DNA of 64,000 nucleotides from Acheta domesticus (taxonomy: Eukaryota; Arthropoda; Insecta; Orthoptera; Gryllidae), in assembly GCA_031308135.1 (NCBI GenBank), contig JAHLJT010000631.1:210536731-210600730 (forward strand), read 5' to 3'. The notes under the pieces were generated by a model. That model did not search any database. It saw only the letters and a program-made list of their open reading frames with translations, and was not told the origin of the DNA. A program made the position numbers and the translations under genes. Below, piece after piece: positions 34,325-45,694 of the stretch; positions within the stretch are counted from its first letter, which is position 1, and every line of letters starts with the position of its first letter.

Positions 34325-34510
34325 GTGAAGCCACACCAGCATATACTTTCTCACACTCAGTGACGGTTACATAACATAATACAGCAATTATTCTCCATAT
34401 TAAAACAACTCAAACATCACTTGTCAAACTCATTACAAATAGTAGAACATTAAGTGCGGAAACAATTCTTTTAACGCTAATGTAAACACAAATTTGACAA
34501 ATAAATGAGT
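34325..34510 (+). repeat. AT-rich repeat family E
   Basis: AACATCACTTGTCAAACTCA, then AACACAAATTTGACAA, align with the 34820-35005 copy, and its first part with the 9585 copy. Confidence 0.55.
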
Positions 34511-34819
34511 ATTTTTAGCCTGAAAAAATGGAAATTAATAATACGACCTAGCTCCGGCTGCGGTGGCAGTGGCGGCTGTCGCTACAGCCCGTTGTTGCTC
34601 GCACGGTGTTGTTAAAGCAACAAAGGGCGATTCGTTTGGCATATACGCACGGCGAATATTTTCTTATCAAGTCTTGCAAAAATCCTCATTTCCATCTGTA
34701 TTCAGAATTCAACCGCTGTATGGGTTAGGGTATTGATCAACGTGCGCAGAATACACTTCTCCTCATACTAAGTCACACACAGTTTTAACTGATTTTGAAG
34801 TTAAGTAAATAAATAAACG

Positions 34820-35005
34820 ATTAAGAATTTGATCAAAAATTACGATATTTTAAATGGTTACGGAATTCCTATTATAATATCGCGATTTCTGTCCATAAAA
34901 ACACAGCTCAGTCATCAACTGTAAAACTCGCTACTAATCGTCGAAAAATAGGTAAGAAAGTCCTTCTTTTAAAAAGAATACATCAACACAAATTCGACAA
35001 TTAAA
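34820..35005 (+). repeat. AT-rich repeat family E
   Basis: AGTCATCAACTGTAAAACTC, then AACACAAATTCGACAATT. It is in direct orientation about 0.5 kb from the copy at 34325. Confidence 0.55.
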
Positions 35006-35009
35006 ACTG

Positions 35010-36175
35010 TTTCGTACAGCTATATCATCTCTCAACGAGAAGGAATTCTCACAATTTAAACTGCCGCGTCGCGGTGGGCGTTCCATTGTCGATTCCAAGC
35101 TGATAAATTGTGAGACAAGCAAATGAAGTGCGGGAAATTCGAATTTGCCAATCCGAAAGGACAAAATTACGCTAAATTAATAAAATTTTTAAAAAAATCA
35201 TGTAACCTTTTTTAAAGAGCTGATTCCTTAGAACAGATTTCATATAACAAAGAAACTATCATCAAGAGGGAAATTATGGACTAACACTGAAAGAAATAAT
35301 TTCCGACACAGGTGTCCAATATCCCTCAGCCTATTTATTACACAGTTAGGGCGTAATAAGGTGATAGGAAGGCCAAGTGAATTTAAATTTTATACATCTA
35401 GTATACCTTGGTTGCAGACAATAACATTTTATTTAACTTCCCGAAAAAACGCAAAAGCAGGTATTAAACTTTGTAATTGTATACAATCGTAGCGATAATC
35501 TCAAATACGAAGCGATCAGTTCAGACAAATGACATAGCAAGAGGAGCGGTACGGAGATTCCCCTAAAATTAATTCGCATCGCATCTAGTCCCGAGTAGTA
35601 AGAGCTTGATTCAGTTGTAAATTTTGCACTTTCTTTCTCACAAGAAACCAGTAAAAATTTAATTCAGCAATCCTAAATAACCACACTCGAATGAATTCCC
35701 ACCTTTCCCCTCTACAGAAATGACGCAATACGTGAGAATACTGGCACAGCCAGGCACCGGTAAGGAAGCAAATAGGTATATTGTGTTTTACCACACATCA
35801 CCACAGAGTCGCGGCTATAAATTTGATAATTACGTGGGAATAAACTTCCCGTTTTCGCAATTGACAGCCACCACAACTGCGACCCCACGGCTCCTAAGCG
35901 TGAAGTAATAATGTTATAAATGATGTTTTAACCCAACAAATAATTCACTGCACCAGTCGGAAACTGGACAAGTACCGGGAGATCCAAGTTCGTTTCCAGG
36001 CTGGGGCAGTTAATACTTTGAACAGTCAACAAAATTCGCAATAGTTTCTTTCTGAGAACTTTATTTAATGGAAATTACTTCAAATAATCCTAGCATTACT
36101 TTATCCAATGCAAACTCAGGCGTCGAAACGAACTTTCGCACATGAGGGTCGCTTTATCGAAAGGGAAAGGCATAT
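35010..36175. other. AT-rich non-coding stretch, nothing recognised
   Basis: No protein motif or repeat shared with the window. Frames are at most 76 codons. Confidence 0.45.
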
Positions 36176-36179
36176 TCGT

Positions 36180-36600
36180 AGCTCCGTTAGCTCAGCACGC
36201 GCTGGGCGAGGCCGACGGATATGAGCATGCCCGGGTGGGGTAAGGTTAGGGTGGAGTAGGTGGCGTAGCGAGGGTGGGGTGGGGTGGAGGCGGGGCAGGC
36301 AAGGGCCGGGCGGGACGGGGCGGGGGGGGCGTGTCGAGGCGGGGACGGGCGTGGCGGGGCGGAGTGGGGCGTGGCGGGGCGGAGTGGGGCGTGGCGGGGC
36401 GGAGTGGGGCGTGGCGGGGCGGAGTGGGGCGTGGCGGGGCGGAGTGGGGCGTGGCGGGGCGGAGTGGGGCGTGGCGAGGAGGGGCAGAGCGGGACGGGCG
36501 CCGGACGGTTTTGCGGCGGGGCGGCTGCGGCTGCTGCGCGGCAGGTTTTTACGGGGTGCTGACAGCGCAGCGAGTGGGCCGCGGCGGCCGACGCTAACTG
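36180..36600. other. GC-rich island 13 containing a G-rich minisatellite
   Basis: The plus strand is strongly G-rich from about 36230 to 36530. Frames of 92-183 codons exist in several phases on both strands (Gly/Arg-rich or Pro/His-rich) because the 20-bp unit is stop-free in those phases. They are not genes. Confidence 0.8.
36351..36480. repeat. Perfect 20-bp G-rich minisatellite, about 6.5 copies
   Basis: The unit GTGGCGGGGCGGAGTGGGGC repeats without change from 36351 to about 36476, with the final unit altered (GTGGCGAGGAG). Each unit has several G-runs of 2-4, giving G-quadruplex potential on the plus strand. Confidence 0.97.
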
Positions 36601-36609
36601 TACTGCGGA

Positions 36610-37845
36610 GCGTGCTTGCTGAACAGACGCCGAGGCTGCGTCGGCAGACACAGGAGAAGCACGGCAATGGGCTAAGCGATACCTTGCTGCTGCTGACTTG
36701 CGTGTGTTGTGGCGGGCCTCATTAGACGCACGGGCCGCTCTGCTACGTGAAGAGCTAAATGCGTTTTTCGAACAGACTGAAAAGTCTTCATCTGCGTACC
36801 ATTTTTTTTTTGCCTTTTCCTTTTCTGATTGGCCCTATTTTGGTGAAAGACTGAGATCGCAATTTGATATTACCCGATTCACGGAAAAAGAAAGTGATAT
36901 TTTCACGATGAAAAGGAATTCTGGCAGCACTCGCAATGCTCAAGCAGAACTCCGAATGTTAATCCTGTTCTATCCGTGAATTTGGCAAGGTCACAATGTT
37001 AAAATAACCAACGGCAACCATTATTGTATTCAGAAATACTTGAGTAATCCTCAATGGAAAATTAATCGTATGGCTACTGTTAAAGAAACTCTTATAAGGC
37101 ACAAAAAGGAACGGCCGGTTTTTACCTACTTGCACAATTTCAACGTTCGGTCTTCCTTCGGAAAGTCCGAAGAAAAGAAGAAAAAAATCAGTCACGCCCG
37201 TTTTTCTACGCTTTTTCTGAAGCGGTGTGCTTTACATGTCGCGTAATCATACAATTGCATGGCGCACATTTTCGCATCCCCAAACCTCTTCGGTTTCAAC
37301 CTAGAACCGCAGCCGTGAACATAGGGAACACAAGCATGCAACTGCTTCAGTCAATATGACAGACTTCCTCACTGGAATATCGAATGAAAGTGTAATTGAT
37401 ATTACAGCAACACTTCATTAGCATGAACAGACGGGAGTATGATGGAAAGTGTAGCAGCCGTGTGCCTTCAAGGATTCAGAAAAAATACAGAGAGAATACA
37501 TTTCAGGTGTTAAAACACACTACGTTCCTCGAAATTACACAATCCCTTTACAGATTCGACTTTAGTCACGGTTATTCTTAGAAACTGTTTTGAGTGTAAC
37601 GTAAATTTTGAATTCTGTTGCAGCTTGTTCCATGAACGGTTTCAAAATAGAATTTTAGGATATATTACTTCAAATTTGTATATATTTCATAAAGAATTTG
37701 AAAATAAAACCTCTAAACGGAATTTTTGAAAATCTAACAAATTGCATTTTTTTATCTACACAAATTAGCTTAAATACGAAGTCGGCGATGTTTAAAATTA
37801 TTTTTTAATATATTTATAGTTAATATTATTCATATAAATATGCGG
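36610..37845. other. Non-coding stretch, nothing recognised
   Basis: The 93-codon plus-strand frame at 36698-36979 and others lack domains. Confidence 0.4.
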
Positions 37846-37849
37846 CTAT

Positions 37850-37925
37850 GGCATTCGCCTGGTGTTGATCGGAGAAACAGAAAACAAACGATCAGAACAA
37901 CCAGCCGCTAGAAATGTCCTCCAGG
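37850..37925 (-). mobile_element. SINE-like family A, central fragment
   Basis: TTCGCCTGGTGTTGATCGG followed by AGAAAC on the plus strand is the reverse complement of the central block of copy 1 (CCGATCAACACCAGGCCAATG at about 13318). Confidence 0.55.
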
Positions 37926-37939
37926 CAGCGGGTAAACTC

Positions 37940-38085
37940 TAAGAATAAGAATAAAAAGAAGGAAAGGAGAGAAGAGGTAGAAAATGAAGAAAAAGAAAGG
38001 TGTAGACGAAAAAAGAGATGAAGGAAAAGAAAAGAAAGAAAATGAAGAAAACATGAGGGAAAAGAAGGAAAGAAAGAAAATGAAT
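37940..38085. repeat. Purine-rich (GAAA/AAGGAAAG) tract
   Basis: About 145 bp of nearly pure purine on the plus strand. The Phe/Ser/Leu-rich minus-strand frames are low-complexity. Confidence 0.85.
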
Positions 38086-38454
38086 TCACTTTGTTCCTGA
38101 GTCTTTAAAAAGTTAGCAAAATAAGATTTCTTTGTAAACATAGCACAAAAATATAATTATTACTTCCAAAGATGTGATAATTAAAAACTGATACTTTTGA
38201 ATGAATAATTCGTCTCTGGTTTTATTGTCTGCATTCTCGAACGCATTTCAATGAAATTTCAAGACTAAATACTCATTGTCATTACTTTTCTGATCTTGCA
38301 TCTTACAGGGGTGATATTCCCTCTCCTTCATAAAAGCCAATAATTTCAATTAAAATGTCAGGCGCCTTTAAAATAAGACCCGAACGCCCGCAGTTAATTT
38401 ACACCCATTAACACATTCCACGTTGCTGAGGAAGAATGATTATGCTCACACCAA

Positions 38455-38830
38455 CGTCGAGCCACTTCCCAGCGACTTCAGCGCACGAGGAAGCGCTGCA
38501 ACACCGTCGCCGTGGCCGCCGTCTGCAAGCGACAAGGAATTCCGCACTTCTCTCCCCGCCCCGCTCTGCCCCGCTCTGCTCCGCTTCCTTTCCGCGTTCG
38601 CCGCGCTGCTGTACCTGGCCGCTCGCCTCGCCGAGCAGCGATTCATCGGCGACGGCGGCGGCACTTTCAGGGGTGGCGGCCGGCGAGGAAGGCGCTTTAA
38701 CCGCCCCACAGCACGCGGAACCGTTTGGCGCGGCGCGGCGCGGCGAGGCGCGTTGGTCGCCCCTGCGCTCCCACGCAACTTCCGCTCTCTCGCGCGCGCG
38801 CGCGAATTCTCAGACGCCGCTTCAGGAATG
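38455..38830. other. CpG-rich island 14
   Basis: CpG-dense with GGCGCGGCGCGGCGAGGCG and CTCGCGCGCGCGCG. Frames of 110-155 codons lie on both strands with no motif. Confidence 0.7.
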
Positions 38831-39030
38831 CAATGATATTGGATGTGCGTGCCACGGGCTAGTGCGTGGCGAGCAGAATGTCGTCATACCACAGTACACA
38901 TGAATGCCGAATATTTTCCTGCTTTTTCACATGAATAGGCCAAATTCTTTTTCCCCTCGTTTTTTCCCGCTGTTAATCATGATCACATGCTTCCAAGGCA
39001 CTCTTAAAGGAGGAGAATGCAGAACTGGTA

Positions 39031-39038
39031 CTATAAAA
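39031..39038 (+). promoter_or_regulatory. Possible TATA box (CTATAAAA)
   Basis: GGTACTATAAAATGGCAGAG is a good insect-type TATA context about 200 bp after a CpG island. No initiator or reading frame confirms it. Confidence 0.2.
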
Positions 39039-39884
39039 TGGCAGAGACTCACCACTGGAGTACATGTTACTGCCAGTTAGTTCGTAACGTACTAGTTAGT
39101 CCCTTTCCCTATTTTGTGGGGGATACTTTTTGGGATCAACCGCTACTATCTCAAGGCGCCTGAGGGACCTACCAAAGCATTCCGCGGGAACTACCACTCC
39201 CCTAAAGGCAATTCCTCATGAGGAGCTCCCACGTGCTCTCCAAACATCACGCCGAGGTAGCCCAAAGGCCCACACAGCGCCCGCGGTAGCCCCAGAGTGC
39301 ATCTCGGTACTTTTAACATTGTTCTGGATGTGGGGAGCCAGTTCCTCAATTCCACACAGATTGTACACTTACAGGTTGGACAAGGGATTGAGGAAGGGTT
39401 AGGGTACTGACCCAATATACACGTGAGTGACAATTTCCACCCCGCCTCCAACAAAAGTGAAAAATATACGCTTACGTGACATTGGAACCCACAGCCTTGG
39501 TGTCCACTTACGTGTTCTCATCTGCCCCAGGCCCCAGTGCTAAGAGGCCGGCTGAATGGACAGTACTATTTGCAAACGTATTAGAATAAGTAAATTAATA
39601 ATGTAATTAAAGTAATATAAATATTTTTTGATACATACACGAAATGTAATTTTAAACTTTGAACCTATGTGATTTAATGACATTTGACATCATTAGTTGC
39701 CATAGCAACAATGAAACACCAAAGTATCTTAGCTTTAATACTCATCAACCTGCAATTAACAGAATTGATTAACCCAATGTTTTTTCTTCCATTTAATATT
39801 TATATTGAGAGAATTGTTTATAAAAATAACATTTTTCACATTTTCTCAAATTGTCAATCCCATTACAATTTAATTGAAACGAAA

Positions 39885-40095
39885 CTTTGAGAGTATTCCA
39901 GATGAGCAAATCGCTCTTTTCACATGGAAATTTTCGGAGAAAATTAGGAGCTGTTTTTGAGAAAATGTTGTTTTCATGTTTCTGAAATATAGTCCATTTA
40001 CACACGTAAACGCTTGAGATATCTGAAAACATTATAAGAGATTTGAAGAATTTCAACTCCACAATGCGTAAAATTATACATTGCACCTTTAATTT
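39885..40095 (+). repeat. AT-rich repeat family D, internal module (degenerate)
   Basis: GGAGCTGTTTTTGAGAAAAT, GTTTCTGAAA and TTTGAAGAATTTCAACTC parallel GGAGCAGTTCTTGAAAAAAA, CTTCTGAAAA and TTTGAAGCACTTCTACTC at 48150-48290. Confidence 0.5.
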
Positions 40096-40179
40096 AAAAA
40101 TGACTTAAGAGATATTTAAAAAAAATACAAAAGAAATTATGGAAAGAACGTGAGTGCGTCTTCCTGAAGAGGATGCAAT

Positions 40180-40440
40180 GTGAGGCGGGCAGTGCGGTTC
40201 GGTGCGGCATCGCAGAGGAGAAGCCAAATCTGTTGCCCTCGCAGAGAGCGTCGCCCCCACGGGCAATATTGAAATTGGCGGCGCGCCACGCCTCGCTCCT
40301 CGTGCCCATCGAAAAGCGGGCCGGGGGCGGCAGGCGGCGAGCGGAACGCCGCCGGGCGGGCGCGGCGCGGCGAGGCAGTCCCCGCGGCGGCGGGTCACCT
40401 TCGAGCGAAGTGGACGGCGGCGGTTACAATGCAGCCAGAT
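40180..40440. other. CpG-rich island 15
   Basis: CpG-dense (GGGCGGGCGCGGCGCGGCG). Frames of 89-120 codons on both strands, no motif. A short TTGATTGATTGATTGG run follows at 40475-40490. Confidence 0.65.
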
Positions 40441-40504
40441 AACGGTCGTTCGCTGCCGGACAAACAACTAATTCATTGATTGATTGATTGGTGATTCCGA
40501 GCGC

Positions 40505-40945
40505 GACAACTGCTAAGGTCATTAGTTTTCCCCGCGAGCTAGCGAGATCCGGCGCTGACCTATGTCAGCTTACGGAGATTTTCCTCAACCAGCTATCTCC
40601 CGCCTGCCGGGCACCGCCCTAGCCCGGTCAGGCTCTAAGCTCCCGACCGGTCTCCCGGTGGTAGTACACTGCATGTGTGTGCAAGAAAGGGGTGAGGATA
40701 GGGCACGGAAGCGGAAGGAAACAGCGCGCAGTCCGTGGCCTGTTTGTTACGGTACTGATCCGCCCTTCGCCTGATGGTGATCGGAGAAACTTCGGAAGCG
40801 GATGAAGTCGATCTAGCTATGTAGGTAGTGTCGAAAATCCTGCCACCCGACGGTGAAACCTAGGACCTCCCCGTCAGAGGCACTGCAGTGATATCAATTG
40901 ATGCCCTGATCAATCTAAGCCGGTGTGCAGCCGAAATATCAGTCT
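40505..40945 (-). mobile_element. SINE-like family A, copy 3 (near full length, minus strand)
   Basis: Read on the minus strand, the blocks occur in family order: CAGGGCATCAATTGATATCA, CTGCAGTGCCTCTGACGGGG, GGTGGCAGGATTTTCGACAC, TTTCTCCGATCACCATCAGG, CGGGAGCTTAGAGCCTGAC and CGGGGAAAACTAATGACC. It supplies the third near-complete sequence for a consensus. Confidence 0.75.
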
Positions 40946-40949
40946 CTCA

Positions 40950-43720
40950 CTACGGCACGATTCCGAGCAAATTCGTCCGTCCTATTTCATCCGAAAAACA
41001 CCAGAATGTTGCACTTGAATTCTGCGAAATATTCCTGTAATTACGCAGTTCATACTTTGAAACTTCAGCGAGCAGAACGTTGAAGAATATCTACAAGTAG
41101 GCCTACTGTAGGTGGTCTTGGCATTACAGATGACCTTGACTCTCCAGATTTCGTGCAACAGGAACCGACAGAATCAAACGAAACAGACAGCTGGTGTTTC
41201 CGGACGCCTCCGGAAGAAGACGTTCGGGTTCAATATATCCGTTTCCATTTTCTAGCACACCGGAATCGGGAACACCGGATGCAAACGTCCGGCCGAAATT
41301 TCGGCCAAAATCGGATCCAATGCAACCGCTGCCTAACAGCTACGTGCTTGCGCGAGGGGGGAGCCTACGGAAGAGCCCAAAAGAGCTAAATATGAAAAAC
41401 TCAGAAAGGATCTTTCATTTCTTCTGCGGCTCGGTTCGTCCTTAGAACGATTCAGTTGCCTCCTTAAGCATGAAAATGGGAACGTCAACAACATCTGACA
41501 AAAACACGGGCGACATTTTCGAACCACACGTTTCCAAGCACTTTGGTGCTGTTAAAAAAGATGGTTGGACTGAGCGCCGGAAGGTCACATTAATGTCGCA
41601 CGCTACCTTACACTCGATTCCCACCAAACAACACAGGCACAATTCGTAACATTAGAACTTCGAAACGGTGAGATTCCTTTCTGTTTACATAACCACTACT
41701 TACGAAAAATTTATGGTCCCTCCACCCTAGCAACACCACTGAAGATCCTGCTCGATGCACTCTCTTCCTCCAACTTCCGGAACGAATTTCCACAAATCTT
41801 GCTCTCGAGATTACAATCGTCAGCGACATTTTATATCTCGCCTCTTTGCACTTATCTTTTAATGGCTCCCCGTTCCCACAGATATAAAGACGCCCCCATT
41901 TGTACGTGTTTTCCCATCACAGTTTTCTCGGATACAAAGTGCCATAATTAAGCTCATTATGCTAGCTCACTTGACTTTCTCCACCCGGAAATAGTTTACA
42001 GTAACGTGTGGCTCGAATGCACTCGCGTCCGTAGCGTGCGCGCTGTGGAAGCCACTAACGTCGCCTGAGCTCCGTCTGACAACACGAAACATCTCCACAG
42101 CTCGCGAGCAATGAACTCGGTTGTAGTACATCAACGGAAAATAAGACAGTTTATAAAATCTAATACAAACTAGTCATGGAAGAACAAAGCGCACACGAAA
42201 GTCAAATGAGTGAGAATGTCTCCGGTACTGACTGACAATCGAAAGAAAAGAAAAAAAGAAAAAGAAAGAATAATGTGAAACCTGCGAACTATTAAAAAAA
42301 ACATTCAAGTTATGTCCAATTCTGACGCGAAATTTTTCCACTGTGTTAAGGGGGTTGTTCGGTGAGACCGCATGTAACATATCGATCCTATTTATACTAA
42401 TGTCGCTTTTCTTTACAACCATTCTACCTGTGCGGATTACTTTGCTATCGTTTAGTAGAGAAAGAGGTTCATTAATCACGGATGTGATGCAAGTCGAGAT
42501 TGCGCCGTTGACATTCCATGCAAAACGCAATAGGAACTCCATGTACATTTCGCACGTGGCGTTTGCCATGCGTAGCTTGGCAGTGCGTTTGTCAATCCGC
42601 GCAGAGCTCCCATTCCAAGAACGCATTCTGCCTTGCTAGATATAATCCATAAAACTGAAATCGATGTCACGCAGGAGTTGAAATTTCTTTGAAAGTGTGT
42701 ATATACATATTTTTGCTGAAATTGTAGTTGATCAGCTGTCGCGTTTTTGCATGGTGTATTTACAGACCAGAAATAGCGCGAAGATATCATGGAACATGAT
42801 AGAAGTGTGAAATATACTAGCTCCCACTTTGGCGTGAAATTTATTCCCTTTCGGTCAGTAAAAAGGTCGCTTTCTGAAACAGTATGTAATGAAAGCATCC
42901 AAATAAATATCACTTATCAATATTACTGTATTACCCTTTTATTTGTAAATGTAATCTTACATTCTCTCTGTATATAACATCTTTGATATTTGTTCTGTTG
43001 AGTCATTGCTCCGTCACACGAATGTCGCGTGCGCGAGTCGCGCATTTGTTGCTCCATGCAAGACGTTATAGGAGCCCTATCTAGATTCGCTCCAAGCCCT
43101 TCTTATGGTTTGTAAATTACCACAAGTATTGGTCCCAAAATTATTTAAATTTTGACCCAGTATTCACACAAATACAAAAAAAAAATATTTCCCACTCAAT
43201 GTTCATGAAGAATGTTTACAACTTTCTGGCTAATGGATCAGTTAAAGCACCTACCGGATGGAATATATCAAAACTACATGACCATCTTCATACCTAAACG
43301 TTTAGCGAAATCACTATTTGGTACGATTATCACCCAAAATACAACTATTTGGTACGATTGTTAATTTAAAAGCTAACTACACTTCCCTTCTAATATGATA
43401 AAATGTACTATTGGATAAAAATTGTGCGGTTGGAATTTCATTTTCTTTGAATTCCAGAGCGTTTACACGCAAGCGGTGACACTTTCTTTCCTTGGAACCT
43501 AACTCCCATGTAAATCAAAGGAAACCATGATGTGGATCGTATGACTGCTTCGAAAACAAAACCAATGAGATCAAACTAACCTGTTTTAAGTCTTCTGGTG
43601 CGGCTCCAAAAATATGCTTATTTGTCTTCGTGGCTCTGCCTTTCTTCCGCTTCCTGTTAAAGTAAACCCGAAATAAAAATAAAAAAAAACGACGAGGAGG
43701 AAACAACATGAAACCCCCAC
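40950..43720. other. Mixed stretch, no gene recognised
   Basis: Frames of 145 and 150 codons overlap on the minus strand at 42174-42913 at ordinary GC, with no recognised domain and no supporting splice sites. A duplicated TATTTGGTACGATT lies at about 43315 and 43348. Otherwise I see nothing. Confidence 0.4.
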
Positions 43721-43724
43721 AAAC

Positions 43725-43814
43725 CTTCAAGCCTACAACTTTCTTCCTGTCGGAACACAGGGCCTTGTCTGCCAACACGCCGCGGATGTAGAGAACACAA
43801 CAGAGGAAGCCCAT
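43725..43814 (-). CDS. Candidate first coding exon with signal-peptide-like start
   Basis: On the minus strand an ATG sits in an ideal start context (ACCGCCATGGGC), just downstream of a GC/CpG-rich block at 43820-43990 that could be the promoter and 5' UTR. The first 30 codons read MGFLCCVLYIRGVLADKALC then SDRKKVVGLK. A short hydrophobic run followed by ADKALC resembles a secretory signal with cleavage near VLA. Directly after LK comes GTTTGTGG, an acceptable but not ideal splice donor. The frame stays open beyond this, also upstream of the ATG, so an unspliced 143-codon frame is an alternative. I recognise no family and see no second exon in the window. Confidence 0.3.
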
Positions 43815-43990
43815 GGCGGTGCGTGGAAGGGGGAGGGACGGGGAGGGGGAGGGGGAGGGGCTTGGTCGGCGCCTGCGAGCCGTGCGCGCAGCTGGAGGGC
43901 CGGCCGAGTCCCTAGATACAGAGAGTGGCACAACCGCCTTCGCCATTTAATATCCCCTCACCCGATGGCCCCGCCGGGCAGCAACCAGGA
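43800..43990. other. CpG/GC-rich island 16
   Basis: It begins with a G-rich run (GGGACGGGGAGGGGGAGGGG) and continues through CpG-dense sequence. It lies upstream of the candidate exon at 43725-43814 on the minus strand. Confidence 0.6.
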
Positions 43991-44179
43991 GCTGAGAGAA
44001 AATGCTAACAATTGGTGGCGTTATGGAGGTTTTCAAGAATATTAATATGGGTTTGGGATAGATTCATGGTTCTCAACACCAGAATACCACACAGTTCCTA
44101 ATCCCCTGACAACAGGATATACACTGGCAGGATAGTGGAACAACGGAATGCGCTACTCTATCTAGGAACTCGTAGAGGG

Positions 44180-44240
44180 CCAGGGCCGCGCAGCGGTCGG
44201 AGGGGTGGGGGGTGGGGGGGAGATGGCGCGAACGCGACTC
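44180..44240. repeat. G-rich tract
   Basis: GGGGTGGGGGGTGGGGGGG, followed by GAGATGGCGCGAACGCG. A similar G-run followed by GAGATGGCGCGACGCG occurs at about 27160-27185. Confidence 0.6.
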
Positions 44241-44324
44241 GAGTGTTGAGGAAGGCTAGGATTTGTTGCGGATATTGAGACGTGCGGGTAGCCTGGACCT
44301 ATTAAGTGGCTCTCTCTGCTTACA

Positions 44325-44525
44325 CACAAGCATGTATCACACTACACTACCCACACCTGCCGACAGACCGGCAGGGAGCTTAGAGCTTGTCCCGCCTAGA
44401 ATGTGCCCCGCTGGATGAGATAACAGAGGTGAAAATCCCTCTCAATATGACGTGTAGGTCGACGCCAGGTCTCACCATCCAGCGGGAAAGGACACCCTCA
44501 ACTCCCGAGATAAAACATTTACTAC
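44325..44525 (+). mobile_element. SINE-like family A, 3' fragment
   Basis: GGGAGCTTAGAGCTTGTCCC, GACGTGTAGGTCGACGCCAG and GTCTCACCATCCAGCGGG match the 3' half of copy 2 at 32375-32500. The 5' half is missing. Confidence 0.7.
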
Positions 44526-44529
44526 ACTA

Positions 44530-45585
44530 ACGTCAATAATGATAATAGAAGATGAGCTTGGAAACAAGGTTCATTTTGAAGTCACAAATATGTAAATAGG
44601 TCAACACAGATACCTTAGACTTCATGCAACATTATCAACCCGGGGGTTTCCTCCTCCATTACTAATCTAACTTTATATGAATTAAACTTTGGCAAAACTT
44701 AGACCGATTTACACACTTCCTTTCGAGGAACTACTTCGGAGTTTTAACGACGCGCCCATGCGCACAGCGGCTCTTCCGTCCCAAAAGTCGTGCACACGCG
44801 CGCGTCCGCTTAAACTCCGAAAATCGTTCGTCTAAAGAAAGCCTGTAGTCGGGTCTCAACCCACCCATTTTCGTTTCCCGAAATATTTATTAAGATCGCT
44901 GTAATTTCAACATTTAAAGCAAACAAAACATTTTAGTCAATATTTAATACTCCTTCAATCCCAAATTCTGTTATTTACGTGCTTAACTTATTCAAAATGA
45001 GAGAAAATTCCAAGGAGCCTTAGGAAGCCTACTTCGGTAAGCCAATTCACGTAACATACGTAACATTTTTATAAGATAAAACTATCGACTAAATAGACAA
45101 TACATACACACGCGAAATGAGCGCAGTCGATATAAATAAATGAAACCCCAAAGCCTCTCCTTTCGTACACATTTTTGCTCTCCGAAATTCGCAGAGCTGA
45201 ACACGAAGTATCCCAATTTCTGAGAAATCATCGAATGATGTTTCAATTATTTGTTAACAAAAGGAAGGCATTTTTCCTGGTGTTTTAAGTATCTTATGTT
45301 TTAAATCAATCAATAGAATTATTTAGAACTGGTTAAGAATTTATAAACAGACAACCAACTTAAATTGCAAACAACTACTTTTTCCACCGCTTTTACTGAG
45401 GGCCTGCGCCAGCCACAGAAAACTTGCCAAATCCACAAAAAATATCCCGAATAGCTAATCGTGTTCGATTTACCACGGAAACAATATTGACCAGTATTAA
45501 TAATACGAAGCACGGTGTGATTGACAATATACCATACGCTCGAGACGTTTCACTTACTAAAGTAAGCCCGCCCCAACTGCCGGAA
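44530..45585. other. AT-rich non-coding stretch, nothing recognised
   Basis: No motif or shared repeat was seen. Confidence 0.45.
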
Positions 45586-45587
45586 TT

Positions 45588-45690
45588 GCTAGAGAGGGCA
45601 CGGTGGCGTTCTCGGACAGAACGGATACGGGCTCGAATTCCTCTTGGGCATAGATATTTATCCGTGAATTCCAACCCATCTTCCATCACT
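45588..45690 (+). mobile_element. tRNA-derived SINE, degenerate or truncated
   Basis: CACGGTGGCG, then ACGGGCTCGAATTCCTCTTG (B-box-like), then GGGCATAGATATTTATCCG parallels the B-box plus GGGCATxG arrangement of the copies at 14520 and 31067. The A-box to B-box spacing is shortened. Confidence 0.45.
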
Positions 45691-45694
45691 TTCC

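Noticed and set aside
36116..36667. 183-codon minus-strand Pro/His/Ala-rich frame and plus-strand Gly/Arg-rich frames
   Set aside because: Generated by the 20-bp minisatellite, which is stop-free in several phases.
37892..38141. Phe/Ser/Leu-rich minus-strand frames resembling membrane proteins
   Set aside because: Low-complexity translation of a purine-rich tract.
42174..42913. Two overlapping minus-strand frames of 150 and 145 codons
   Set aside because: Different phases, no domain, polypyrimidine-derived Phe/Ser runs in one; retained only as unresolved sequence.
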